DNA from: Saprospirales bacterium
Lineage (GTDB): Bacteria; Bacteroidota; Bacteroidia; Chitinophagales; Saprospiraceae
Assembly: GCA_016719895.1 (NCBI GenBank)
Contig: JADJYG010000027.1
Span: 1 to 14,697 of the forward strand
Length of the DNA stretch: 14,697 nucleotides
Reading direction: 5' to 3'
Part shown: positions 7,256-14,697 of the stretch, piece by piece
Position numbering within the stretch: position 1 is the first letter of the stretch
Layout: each line of letters opens with the position of its first letter
Made by a program: the position numbers and the translations under genes
The notes under the pieces: generated by a model
What the model was told of the DNA's origin: nothing
Seen by the model: only the letters and a program-made list of their open reading frames with translations
The model's database searches: none

Positions 7256-9442
7256 TTATAGTTTGTCCAGTACGAAACTAGTCAGTTTGGAAAACAAATG
7301 GCGGTGGCGTTCTCGCCGTAAATACCGTGGTTCCGGTTGGGGTAGTAATGGGTTTCGAATTGTTTGTTGGCCCGGATCAGCGCGTTCACCATTTCCACGG
7401 TTTGTTGCCAGTGCATTACTTGTCGTCGGCGATGCCGTGGCAGATCAGGTAGTTTCCACCGCGCAGGCGGTCGGCGAAGTGGATGGGGGAGTTGTCTTCG
7501 TATCCGGCCGAATTGTCGGCAGTGGGTGTACATAGCGCTCGGTATAGGCCGAGTCGTACCATTTCCAGTTGGTGACGGGCGCCACCGCCATGGCCATTTT
7601 AAACACGTCGTTGCCCTTCAACACACAACTTGCTGCTGAGGTAGCCGCCATAACTCCACCCCCAAATGCCGATGCGGTTGGGGTCGACGTAGGGCAGGGC
7701 TGCAATTTGCCGGGCAGCGGCGATCTGATCTTCGGTTTCATATTTGCCCAGTTGGAGTTGCGTGCACTTTTTAAACGCCCGCCCGCGTGCGCCGGTACCA
7801 CGGTTATCCACGCTTACGGTGATATAGCCTTTTTGTGCCAGCAGCTGGCGCCAGGGGGCGACATCGCCATTGTATTGGTTTTGAACGGTTTGGGAACCAG
7901 GGCCGCCGTAAATATCGAACAAGACGGGATATTGGGCTGCCGGGTTAAAGTTCAGGGGTTTGAGTATCCAGGCATTCAGATCGGTGCTGTCGGCTGCTTT
8001 CAGCGTGATAAACTCGATGGGCGCAAAGCCGTATTCGCGCCGGGCGCGGTCCAGCGGTCGTTGCGCACCAGGGGCGTACGCAGGTTCGCCGGCTCGGGTG
8101 CGCAGGTCGGCCGCCGGCGCATTGTTGATGGTGGAGTATTGGTGGATATAAAAATCGAATGTCGGCGAAAATACCGCTTCGTGGGCGCCGGCGCCGGGCG
8201 TGAGCAAGCGGGGCGCCGAGCCATCGAGTGCGCCCTCCCACACCTGGCGGTCTATGGGCGTCGGCGTGGCTGTTTGGTAGTAAAATTTGCCGCTGGCCGT
8301 GTCCAACCCGTAAAAGTGCGTCACATCGAATGCGCCACTGGTCAGCTGCCGGATGGATACTGCCGCCGCCGGATGCCGCGGTAAAAGGTACAAATGCGTA
8401 TAGCCGTCGCGCTCGCTCATCCAGAGGAATTCGCGGTTGTTGGGCAGAAAAACCAAGTTGTCGCACACTTCGAGGTCCACGTAAGCCTCGTCCATTTCGT
8501 CCAGCAGCATACCCGAAGCATCGGTATCCGGGTGATAGAGAGCCAGCGAAAGGTTGTTTTGCAGGCGGTTGAGCACATAGATGCACAAAAGGTTGTCTGG
8601 CGTCCAATACAAGCGGGGCAGGTAGATATCCTGTTCTTCGGTGCCGGGTAGCGCCTGGTGTTTTGCCGGTGCGGTTAGCTACACCTGCACGCTCACCCGG
8701 GAGTTGGGCGCGCCCACTTTCGGGTATTTGAACTCCGTGTAGCGCGGGTACAAGCCGCCGGAATACCAGCTGAGCGGATACTGCGGCACGGCGCTTTCAT
8801 CGAAGCGGATAAAGGCCAGCCTGGTCCCGCCGGGCTCCAGGATGTGGCTACCATACCTCGCCGTCCACCGGGCTAAACTCCTCCTCATACACCCAGTCGG
8901 GGATACCGTTGAGGATGGCGTTTTTCCGGGCCGTCGGCCGTGATTTGCGATACGGCGCCGGTAGTCAGGTCTTTGTAAAACAGGTTATTGCCAGCCAAAG
9001 GCTATTTTTTCACCGCCGGGCGAAAACAGGGCGAATTGCACCTTTGCGCCGGTATAGAGGCGCGCGCTGTTTTTGACGGCCGGTCGAACACCCACAATCG
9101 GCCAGCACAGAGTGGCGGTACACCTGTTCGGTATTGGTCCGGAGCATCACTCTGACAGGCTGTTGTTGAAAACATATTCTTCCCAGGGGCCTACAGCCTG
9201 GAGATCGGTGGATTTCACCAGCGTACGCGACTGCCGGCCGGTCGCCAGCCCATATTCAACGATACTGCCTTCCTCTCTGCCTGATGGTAGTGGCGGCCAT
9301 CGGGGCCAAAGCGGTATTGATCGGCGGTCTGCGGGTAAAATTTAAAAAAGGTAAAGCAATCGTCGAGGGTAATAACTTTCTGCGCATGGCCGCTGGGCCA
9401 ACACAGCTGGAATGCCAGCAAAAAGATCGGAACTCTTATCAT
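7256..9442 (-). CDS. Dipeptidyl-peptidase IV-like S9 peptidase, secreted, frameshifted
   Basis: Enzymes of this family remove N-terminal dipeptides (or tripeptides), usually after proline, in the periplasm or at the cell surface. The ATG at 9442 opens a signal peptide, MIRVPIFLLAFQLCWPSGHA. The N-terminal propeller includes DWVYEEEF, at 8877-8898, which carries the Glu-Glu pair that binds the substrate amino terminus. It is followed by FIRFDESAVPQYPLSWYSGG and LYPRYTEFKYPKVGAPNSRV. The catalytic domain has YGGPGSQTVQNQYNG, the nucleophile motif GWSYGGYLSS (Ser codon 7653-7655), an ADD motif near 7422-7430 for the acid, and RNHGIYGENA with the His codon at 7327-7329. The last frame ends HLFSKLTSFVLDKL with TAA at 7258-7256. 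The length of about 729 aa is right for DPP IV. At least six frame changes are needed, most of them in the first third. Confidence 0.9.
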
Positions 9443-9728
9443 CGATCAGGATGTTTTATCGTACCCGGTAAAGATTGTTCGCCGGATTCAGTTTTTGAAA
9501 AATTTTTGATGAAAAACAGCATCCCCGTCGTAGAATACACACCGGCATAGGTCCGGCAGGGTATCGCCGGCGTATTGCAGCAGGGCAAAATTGTCAATAC
9601 CGGCATAAATGCCGCCGGATACCGGTTGCTGAAGAGACTTGTCGCGGCAGGGTGGAAGGGAGGAACAGCGTGCGAAAACCATTTGCCCGCTGTTAATTTT
9701 GGCATACATTCGCATCAAAGTTCCTGTC
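9443..9728. other. Unresolved stretch between the divergent S9 peptidase and hydrolase genes
   Basis: At about 290 bp this is long for a promoter region. On the - strand an open stretch reads MRMYAKINSGQMVFARCSS, then QPVSGGIYAGIDNFALLQYA and GDTLPDLCR, with neighbouring frames continuing GMLFFIKNF. It looks protein-like and may be a frameshifted small gene, but I do not recognise a family. The - strand frame at 9748-9488 overlaps the start of the + strand hydrolase, so both cannot be right at full length. Confidence 0.25.
9694..9701 (+). promoter_or_regulatory. Possible -7 box (TAATTTTG) for the alpha/beta hydrolase
   Basis: TAATTTTG matches TAnnTTTG, followed by GC as is common, 27 nt upstream of the ATG at 9729. 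The only nearby TTTG (9682-9685) is too close to be the -33 element. Confidence 0.3.
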
Positions 9729-10547
9729 ATGGATGTCTGGCTTTCCATTTTGTTTTGGCTAGGAGCGGTGTACGCCGCCGTGTGCGCGCTGTTTTTTTTT
9801 GGGCAGGACCTGTTTTTTTTCCGGCCCGAACGGTTACCTCACTGGTTTGCGTACAAATACCCGTTCCCGTTTACAGAGGTCAATTTTGATATGGAAGACG
9901 GCGGCGTGGTGAATGCCCTGCATTTCCGCGTACCCGACAGTAAGGGTGTGGTTTTTATATCAAGGGCAATTCGCGCAGTATCAGGGATGGGGCAAGTTTG
10001 CCAAGGATTTTGTCGGAAGGGTTTTGATTTTTTATCTCGACTTCCGCGGTTTCGGTGAAAGCCGCGGCCGCCGCACCGAAGATATTCTGTATGCCGACCT
10101 CCAGCAGGTGTACAAATGGCTTGGCCGGCCAATACGGCGAAGAGCGCATTGTGCTGTACGGGCGCTCACCGGGCAGCGGCCTGGCGGCCCGTATCGCCTC
10201 CCTGGAACAGCCCCCAGTTGCTCCTACTGAACGCCCGTACTATTCGTTTCTATATCACATCAGCCGCTACGGGTTTATCCTTCCCATCCGCTGGCTACTG
10301 CGTTACCATATCCGTACCGACCGGTTTATCAAAAAGTGCAATGCCCTGTACATCCTGCACGGCCGCAAAGACCGCCTCATCCCCACCGCCAAAGCGAAAT
10401 GTCCGGACCCTGCGCAGCCAACATCCACTTGTGTGCTATTGAAGGCGCCGGACACAACAATCTGCCGGAATTTCCGAATACCACGACCTCCTGTACGATA
10501 TCCTGCACGGCGAGGCAGTCACCCGCCCTGCGGGCCTGAGAAACTGA
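9729..10547 (+). CDS. Membrane-anchored alpha/beta hydrolase, frameshifted
   Basis: The ATG at 9729 opens MDVWLSILFWLGAVYAAVCA, a single N-terminal membrane segment or uncleaved signal, followed by FFRPERLPHWFAYKYPFPF. The hydrolase core follows: FRGFGESRGRRTEDILYADL, then ERIVLYGRSPGSGLAARIAS, in which the Ser of G-R-S-P-G at 10166-10168 is the likely nucleophile. LHGRKDRLIP supplies the acid (Asp codon 10370-10372) and IEGAGHNNLPEFP the His (10453-10455). Together they give the normal triad in the normal order. The frame ending GLRN reaches TGA at 10545-10547. Restored length is about 273 aa, typical of the YfhR/Bem46-like group. At least four frame changes are needed. The substrate is unknown; the group includes esterases and peptidase-like enzymes. 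Confidence 0.82.
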
Positions 10548-10660
10548 CAACCACGTGAAAACCATCCTTCCCGGATTTTGTTTGAGCAACATTGCAGGCC
10601 GCAAGTAGCGGTAACCACGGCTATCCGCCGGCTCCCCACCACGCTCAACCCATCCTTTTA

Positions 10661-11069
10661 ATGCGTTTGCACCTCCAACTCACCCCCGACGGCCACGCCA
10701 TGCGGGCGCCGACGAAGCCGGCAACGAAATCCGGCTTTCTTGCCGGAAACAGCCGGCGGCGGCGGTTTGCGCCCCATGCAGCTGATGATCAAGAGCCTGG
10801 GCGGCTGCGCGGCAGTCGATGTAATTGTTATCCTGAAAAAGCAACGGCAATCCGTCACCGGGCTGCGCATCGATATCGAGGCGGAGCGTTTTCACCAGCC
10901 TTTACCGGCCCCTGGGAAAAAGCGCACCTGGCTTTACCTTTCCGGCAAAGTAGATCTGTCGAAAGCAGAAAAAGCGGTAGCCATGTCGCTGGAAAAATAT
11001 TGCAGCGCGGCCGAAACCCTGCGCCTGGCCGGGGCGACGCCTCATTGGGAAACCCGTGTGGCGGATTAG
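10661..11069 (+). CDS. OsmC/Ohr family protein, frameshifted near the N-terminus
   Basis: Family members reduce organic hydroperoxides using two cysteines. Both are present: LGGCAAVDV (Cys codon 10806-10808) and EKYCSAAETL (Cys codon 11001-11003). The start is ATG 10661 (MRLHLQLTPDGHAMRA). After a frame change near 10710 the sequence reads ETAGGGGLRPMQLMIKSLGG, then VIVILKKQRQSVTGLRIDIE, KVDLSKAEKAVAMSLEKYC and WETRVAD with TAG at 11067-11069. The restored length of about 136 aa matches the family. It follows the hydrolase by 113 nt on the same strand and may be co-transcribed with it. OsmC, YhfA-like and Ohr subtypes cannot be told apart here. Confidence 0.88.
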
Positions 11070-11108
11070 CCGCAACAACTGCCGGCAACACTATGGTTTT
11101 GCTTTTTT

Positions 11109-11333
11109 TCATCCGGACTTTTTGACAAAAAAACGCCACATGGCGACAACCGGGATAACGATCAGAAAAGCAAGGGTAAACAAGGCGAGGTATCCGCGAA
11201 TAGTCCAGACGGCAAGGAAAAATGTTTGTATGGTTCGGTGTTTTACTGAAGACTGGAAAAAACATTTCCACGCCGGCCCGCGCCCCTCAATAGGCACAGC
11301 CACGCGCAAAGGCACTTTGCATGCCAGACTCAA
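11109..11333 (-). CDS. Possible small single-span membrane protein
   Basis: The frame reads RTIQTFFLAVWTIRGYLALF followed by TLAFLIVIPVVAMWRFFVKK, giving a hydrophobic segment of about 20 residues ending in a positively charged tail (RFFVKKSG), then TGA. The only starts in this frame are TTG or GTG type, and the first third (MSLACKVPLRVAVPIEGRG) is not convincing. A GTG at about 11271 in a second frame would give MEMFFPVFSKTPNHTN joined by a frameshift to the membrane segment. I recognise no family. The alternative is non-coding DNA between osmC and the acetyltransferase gene, and the remaining 11334-11414 shows nothing I can name. Confidence 0.3.
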   Translation of the reverse strand: MSLACKVPLRVAVPIEGRGPAWKCFFQSSVKHRTIQTFFLAVWTIRGYLALFTLAFLIVIPVVAMWRFFVKKSG

Positions 11334-11414
11334 CGCCCCTGTGAAAAAAAAATGATAAAAATTTACCCGTTCGGTGATCTAATTCCTTGACTGCTTCGCA
11401 CGGGCCGGCGCGTA

Positions 11415-12079
11415 TTAACAGGGGCGCACCACTTTTGCCGGTACGCCGTACGCCACTACGCCGGGCGGAATATCTTTGGTGACCACCGAGCCGGCGCCGA
11501 TCACGCTGCCTTCACCGATGGTGATTTGGTCCAGCACGGTGGCGCCAGATCCGATGGTGACGCCGCGGCCGATCCGGCAAACGCCCGATACTGTAACGCC
11601 GGGGTTGATGCTCACATAGTCGCCCAACACCGTATGATGCCCAATACTGCAATGCGGTTGAGCACTACAAAATCGCCCAGACCGGCATGTGGCGCCACCA
11701 CGGCTCCGGGCTGATACTGGATGCCGCGGCCGAGTTGCGTGGTGGGCGGCACGATCGCCAAGGATGGATGGTATTGGTACAACGCTCCGGGCCGATTCGG
11801 AAATGGGTTTCAAAAAACTGAATAATTAGCGCGACGCGACCGGCCAATAGAGCCCGGCAGGCAGGGTATGTCGGGTTCGGGTTGCCACTGCGCCCAAGTA
11901 ATCTCCACGGCGGAGATGCCGGGCGTATTGTAAGGCCAGCGCAAGGAATCGTTCTGTTCGGGTGGTATATTGGCTACGATCTCGACCGAAACCGCTGTTC
12001 CGGGGTAAAGTTCCCGAAGGGTATCCAGCAATACGCATACCGCATAATTGCTTTGACCGAGGATGTAAAATTTCATCAT
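11415..12079 (-). CDS. NeuD/PglD-type hexapeptide-repeat acetyltransferase, frameshifted
   Basis: Members transfer acetyl from acetyl-CoA to an amino or hydroxyl group, usually on a sugar. The N-terminal part (MMKFYILGQSNYAVCVLLD) is the Rossmann-like beta-alpha unit of NeuD/PglD, and the C-terminal half is a left-handed beta-helix of hexapeptide repeats: GHHTVLGDYVSINPGVTVSG, then CRIGRGVTIGSGATVLDQIT and IGEGSVIGAGSVVTKDIPPG, ending GVVAYGVPAKVVRPC. The His of GHHTVLGDY aligns with the catalytic region of PglD. Two or more frame changes occur between about 11640 and 11850. Restored length is about 220 aa, normal for the family. The ATG at 12079-12077 overlaps the TGA of the upstream BKACE gene (ATGA), which points to translational coupling. 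The acceptor is unknown. Confidence 0.85.
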
Positions 12080-12937
12080 TGGGCAACCGTTCGGGGTATT
12101 TTGGTATTGTAGAATCCGAGTTGGCCGAATTCGGCCGGCGTCATCACAGGGCGTTCGAAAATTTCGGCCAGGGTATGGATGCGCTTCAGGAGGTCGGCAT
12201 TGCGCGCCAATATCTTCTTATCGCGGTCGAAGTACAGGTTGTCCTCGAGCCCGACGCGCACCCCGCCACCGGTGCTGATGGCGATAGCGTTGGCTTGCAA
12301 CTGCTGCCGGCCGATGCCGCCCAGGGCCCAAAGGCTATCCGGCGGAAGCTGGTGGAGTGCCAGGCCGATCTCGGCAAGATCGGTTTGCATACCGGCAAGA
12401 TTCCCAAAAATCAGGTTGAAATAAAATGGCGGCCGGATGCGGTTTTTCCGGATCAGGTAATGGGCGAAATGGATCATGCCGCCGAGGTCGAACACCTCGA
12501 GTTCGGGGTGAACGCCGTAGGCCTCCATTTTTTCAGCCAGGCTATCGATCATGTCCGGCGCATTGACACTGGCTTGACGTGGGAAGTTGAGCGGGTCAGC
12601 GTCAGGCTGCCCATATCGGGTTGCAGTTCAATAGCCTCCGAGCGTTTGGGAAATTCATTGGAATTGCGTCCGCTCAGCGACAGGGCAGGATAACCAGTTC
12701 GGGGCAATGCCGGCGGATACCTTCGACGATTTCTCTGTAAATTTCCTTGTGGTAAGTCGGTTCGCCGGAGTGTATATCGCGGGCGTGCAGGTGCACCAGC
12801 GTAATGCCGATCGTGCAGGCCGCATGTACCTGTTCCACGATTTCCGAAACGCCGACCGGCACATGGGGTGTCATGGCTTTGGTCGGCACCATGCCTGTGG
12901 GGGTAAAATTGATCACAAGTTTATGTTGCGTGTTCAT
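12076..12937 (-). CDS. BKACE / 3-keto-5-aminohexanoate cleavage family enzyme (DUF849), frameshifted
   Basis: BKACE enzymes condense a beta-keto acid with acetyl-CoA and split it into acetoacetate and a new CoA ester. Kce in lysine fermentation is the type member, but substrates vary widely. The start is ATG 12937 (MNTQHKLVINFTPTGMVPTK). Zinc ligands are visible: the HxH of LVHLHARD (codons 12791-12793 and 12785-12787) and the Glu of GGGVRVGLEDN, with the Arg four residues earlier as in Kce. Other blocks are SGRNSNEFPKRSEAIELQP, EVFDLGGMIHFAHYLI and PFYFNLIFGNLAGMQTDL. Frame changes occur near 12670-12690 and 12580. Restored length is about 287 aa, normal. The C-terminus overlaps the start of the acetyltransferase. 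Lysine fermentation (kamA, kamDE, kdd, kal) is not in evidence here. Confidence 0.87.
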
Positions 12938-12941
12938 ATCA

Positions 12942-12960
12942 TATTTTTGACATCTTTGCC
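12942..12960 (+). promoter_or_regulatory. Possible promoter boxes for the glycosyltransferase gene
   Basis: TATTTTTG at 12942-12949 matches TAnnTTTG. CATCTTTGCC at 12951-12960 is a one-mismatch alternative that lies 22 nt after a TTG at 12926-12928. Which one, if either, is used cannot be decided. The region separates two divergent genes. Confidence 0.3.
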
Positions 12961-13014
12961 TGCTGAAATATAGTGGTTTTCAGCGCCGGATGAATATTCA
13001 AGCCGGACAAAACA

Positions 13015-14697
13015 ATGCGCTTTGCGTTTGAATTAGTTTTATGGCAAAAGTCCCAAACTAAGGAAATTCCGGTGTTTCATCCAAACCAACGCGCTGACAA
13101 AACGGGTTTGCCGGAACCTGCAGCAACCCGCCCGCTGTGGAAACCTTTCCACCGGATGGTCGGTAGCCATTGGTCTGGCGCTGCTGGGTGGCGTTGTGGC
13201 TGCGCTACGCCGGCATTTCTCGATATACCACTGGGCGACGAATCGGCCTCTGCGCGGCAATGGCAAACAAATCCTGGATGGCGCGTTACCCTATCGCGAT
13301 GTGTACGAGATGAAGCCGCCGCTGTTGTTGTACAGTTACGCTGCGTTGGTAGCGTTGTTCGGTTATTCCCAGGAAGGGTTGCATATGGCGGCCATGTTCC
13401 TCACGTTCTGGAATGCGGCTTGGTCCATGGCCATCGGCATGCGGTTTTTCGGTCGGTTTTGGATTCTGGCCAGGCTTGGTTATGTTTTGCTTGCTGTAAA
13501 CCCGTTTGCCTGTGCCATTTTGCCGAATCCGGAACTGGTGCTGATGGGCTTTGGTTTTACCGGGTTTGTATTGTTTTATGCAGTGGGAGCATCCAGGCGC
13601 GGCGGGACCTTCCGGCTCGACGACCCCGAGGGTAACGGTAGTTGTATGCCGGCGGACTTTTACTGGCTTGCGGAACCCTGGTCAAAACAATCCGGGAGTC
13701 TTTTTTCGGGAGTGCCTGCCATTCAATTGGCGCTCGCTTTCTGGCAACAAAAGCCGCTGCGATGGCGGCTTCTGCTGCGGCGCGGCGCCTGGTTGGCAGC
13801 CGGCGTGGCGACGCCCGTGGCAACTTGTCTGCTGCTGATGCGAGCCCTTGGCGTTTGGGATGAATTTTGGTTTTGGAATGTGCAATATGTCCAGATATAC
13901 AGTTCCAGTTTAAAACGGGATTTGTGGGCCTTGGCATTCACGTCCAATTTTAACCTGCTGACCAAAAACTTCGTGTTGTATTGGGTGCTGGGTGCGGCCG
14001 GTTTGTTAGCCTTGGGCACTCCGGTGCTAAATGGCCGAAAACGCTTGATCCTGTTGAGCCTGGCGATCTTTTCGTTTGCAGCCGTAGCGCCTGGCCGCCG
14101 GTTTTATGGTCATTACTGGCTGCAATTCCTGCCGGTGCTGGCACTGGCTATGGGAGCCTTGTTTTACCACCTTGGAAAAGGCTTGGCAGTGCTTTTCCGG
14201 CGGCTGAACATGCAGCCCGTGGTGGCGGTAGCAGCAGCAGTGATTCTGCTGTTGCCAGTGGTTCGCCAGCCCCACCTTGTTCAAGGCGACAGCCATCGCC
14301 TGCTCCGGCCATGTCGCCGCGCAATCCATTTGTCGAAGATAAAGTGCTGAGCGACGTGCTGAAGTCTAAAATGCGGGCTGGCGACCGGGTGGCGGTATTG
14401 GGATCCGAGCCGCAATACTATATTTATCTGGACAAAAAAGCGCCCTCCCGGCATTTTTACATGGCCTTCACGATGCGCCCGATTCCGGAAAGTGATGCCT
14501 GGCAACAGGAAGCGCTGGGTGGCTGACCACCCTAGCGCCGCGCTTTATTGTTTCAATTTTTGTTGAATATTCTGGATGCTGAAAAATCAAACATGACGCT
14601 CTACGAGGGCTCGTATAGATATGCCCGGACAAACTACCGCCCCATTGCCTGGGCAGATATGCTGAGCCTCAAGGAAACGAAGTTTATTCTGGACGAA
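13015..14697 (+). CDS. GT39-like membrane glycosyltransferase, frameshifted, 3' end outside the window
   Basis: GT39/ArnT/PMT-type enzymes move a sugar from a polyprenyl-phosphate donor on the outer face of the inner membrane. The signature is GNGKQILDGALPYRDVYEMK followed by PPLLLYSYAALVALFGYSQE at about 13255-13385. The YRDxYEMKPP loop is characteristic, with acidic residues at the active site. Many hydrophobic spans follow: AWSMAIGMRFF, YVLLAVNPFACAI, VLYWVLGAAGLLALG and PVVAVAAAVILLLPVV. A soluble C-terminal part begins RAGDRVAVLGSEPQYYIYL. The first span, GWSVAIGLALLGGVVAALRR, is in another frame, so 13015 is only an approximate start. Frame changes also occur near 13620-13690, 14290-14330 and 14510. 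The last frame runs open to the window end (WADMLSLKETKFILDE). The glycan target is unknown. Confidence 0.82.

Noticed and set aside
7569..8384. Long + strand open frame opposite the S9 peptidase gene
   Set aside because: It is antisense to the catalytic domain with the GWSYGG motif. It is a GC-rich shadow with no recognisable domain.
11131..11150. CGCCATGTGGCG hairpin followed by a T-run on the - strand as a terminator
   Set aside because: The stem is only 4-5 bp and lies inside the possible small membrane ORF, where it encodes VAMWRFFV. It is not strong enough to call.
12076..12937. Lysine fermentation operon (kce context)
   Set aside because: None of the partner genes is adjacent, and the BKACE family has many other substrates.

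Overview
The window looks like a piece of a high-GC Bacteroidota chromosome, perhaps Saprospirales-like. Three things suggest this: the rRNA operon layout, the protein families present (ScpA, DPP IV-type peptidase, outer-membrane barrel, BKACE), and TAnnTTTG-type promoter boxes. The placement is inferred by reading, not by a search. Almost every protein gene is broken by small frameshifts, often next to homopolymers, while conserved motifs survive on both sides of each break. The simplest explanation is uncorrected indel errors in the assembly, so I annotate these as CDSs spanning several frames.

Positions 1-4367 are the 3' part of an rRNA operon: the end of a tRNA-Ile, a poorly preserved tRNA-Ala, the 23S rRNA, a 214-nt spacer, the 5S rRNA, and a tandem array. 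The 23S gene measures 2583 nt from terminal helix to terminal helix, about 300 nt short, with the loss concentrated in domain III and the start of domain IV. After the 5S gene come about seven and a half copies of a 122-126-bp unit. Each unit holds a strong intrinsic terminator plus a diverged copy of the 5S 3' half. This array is the most unusual structure in the window. It runs to within 2 nt of the stop codon of the convergent gene scpA.

Positions 4370-7165 hold scpA (-), then on the + strand a short RsmI/tetrapyrrole-methylase-type methyltransferase and a DUF1801 protein. The DUF1801 stop codon abuts the stop codon of a convergent outer-membrane barrel protein (-).

Positions 7201-11333 hold a hairpin, a secreted DPP IV-like S9 peptidase (-), an unresolved 290-bp stretch, an alpha/beta hydrolase (+), an OsmC-family protein (+), and a doubtful small membrane protein (-).

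Positions 11415-14697 hold a translationally coupled pair on the - strand: a BKACE enzyme (DUF849) followed by a NeuD/PglD-type acetyltransferase. Divergent from it is a multi-membrane-span GT39-like glycosyltransferase (+) that runs off the window. I found no prophage, transposase or CRISPR.
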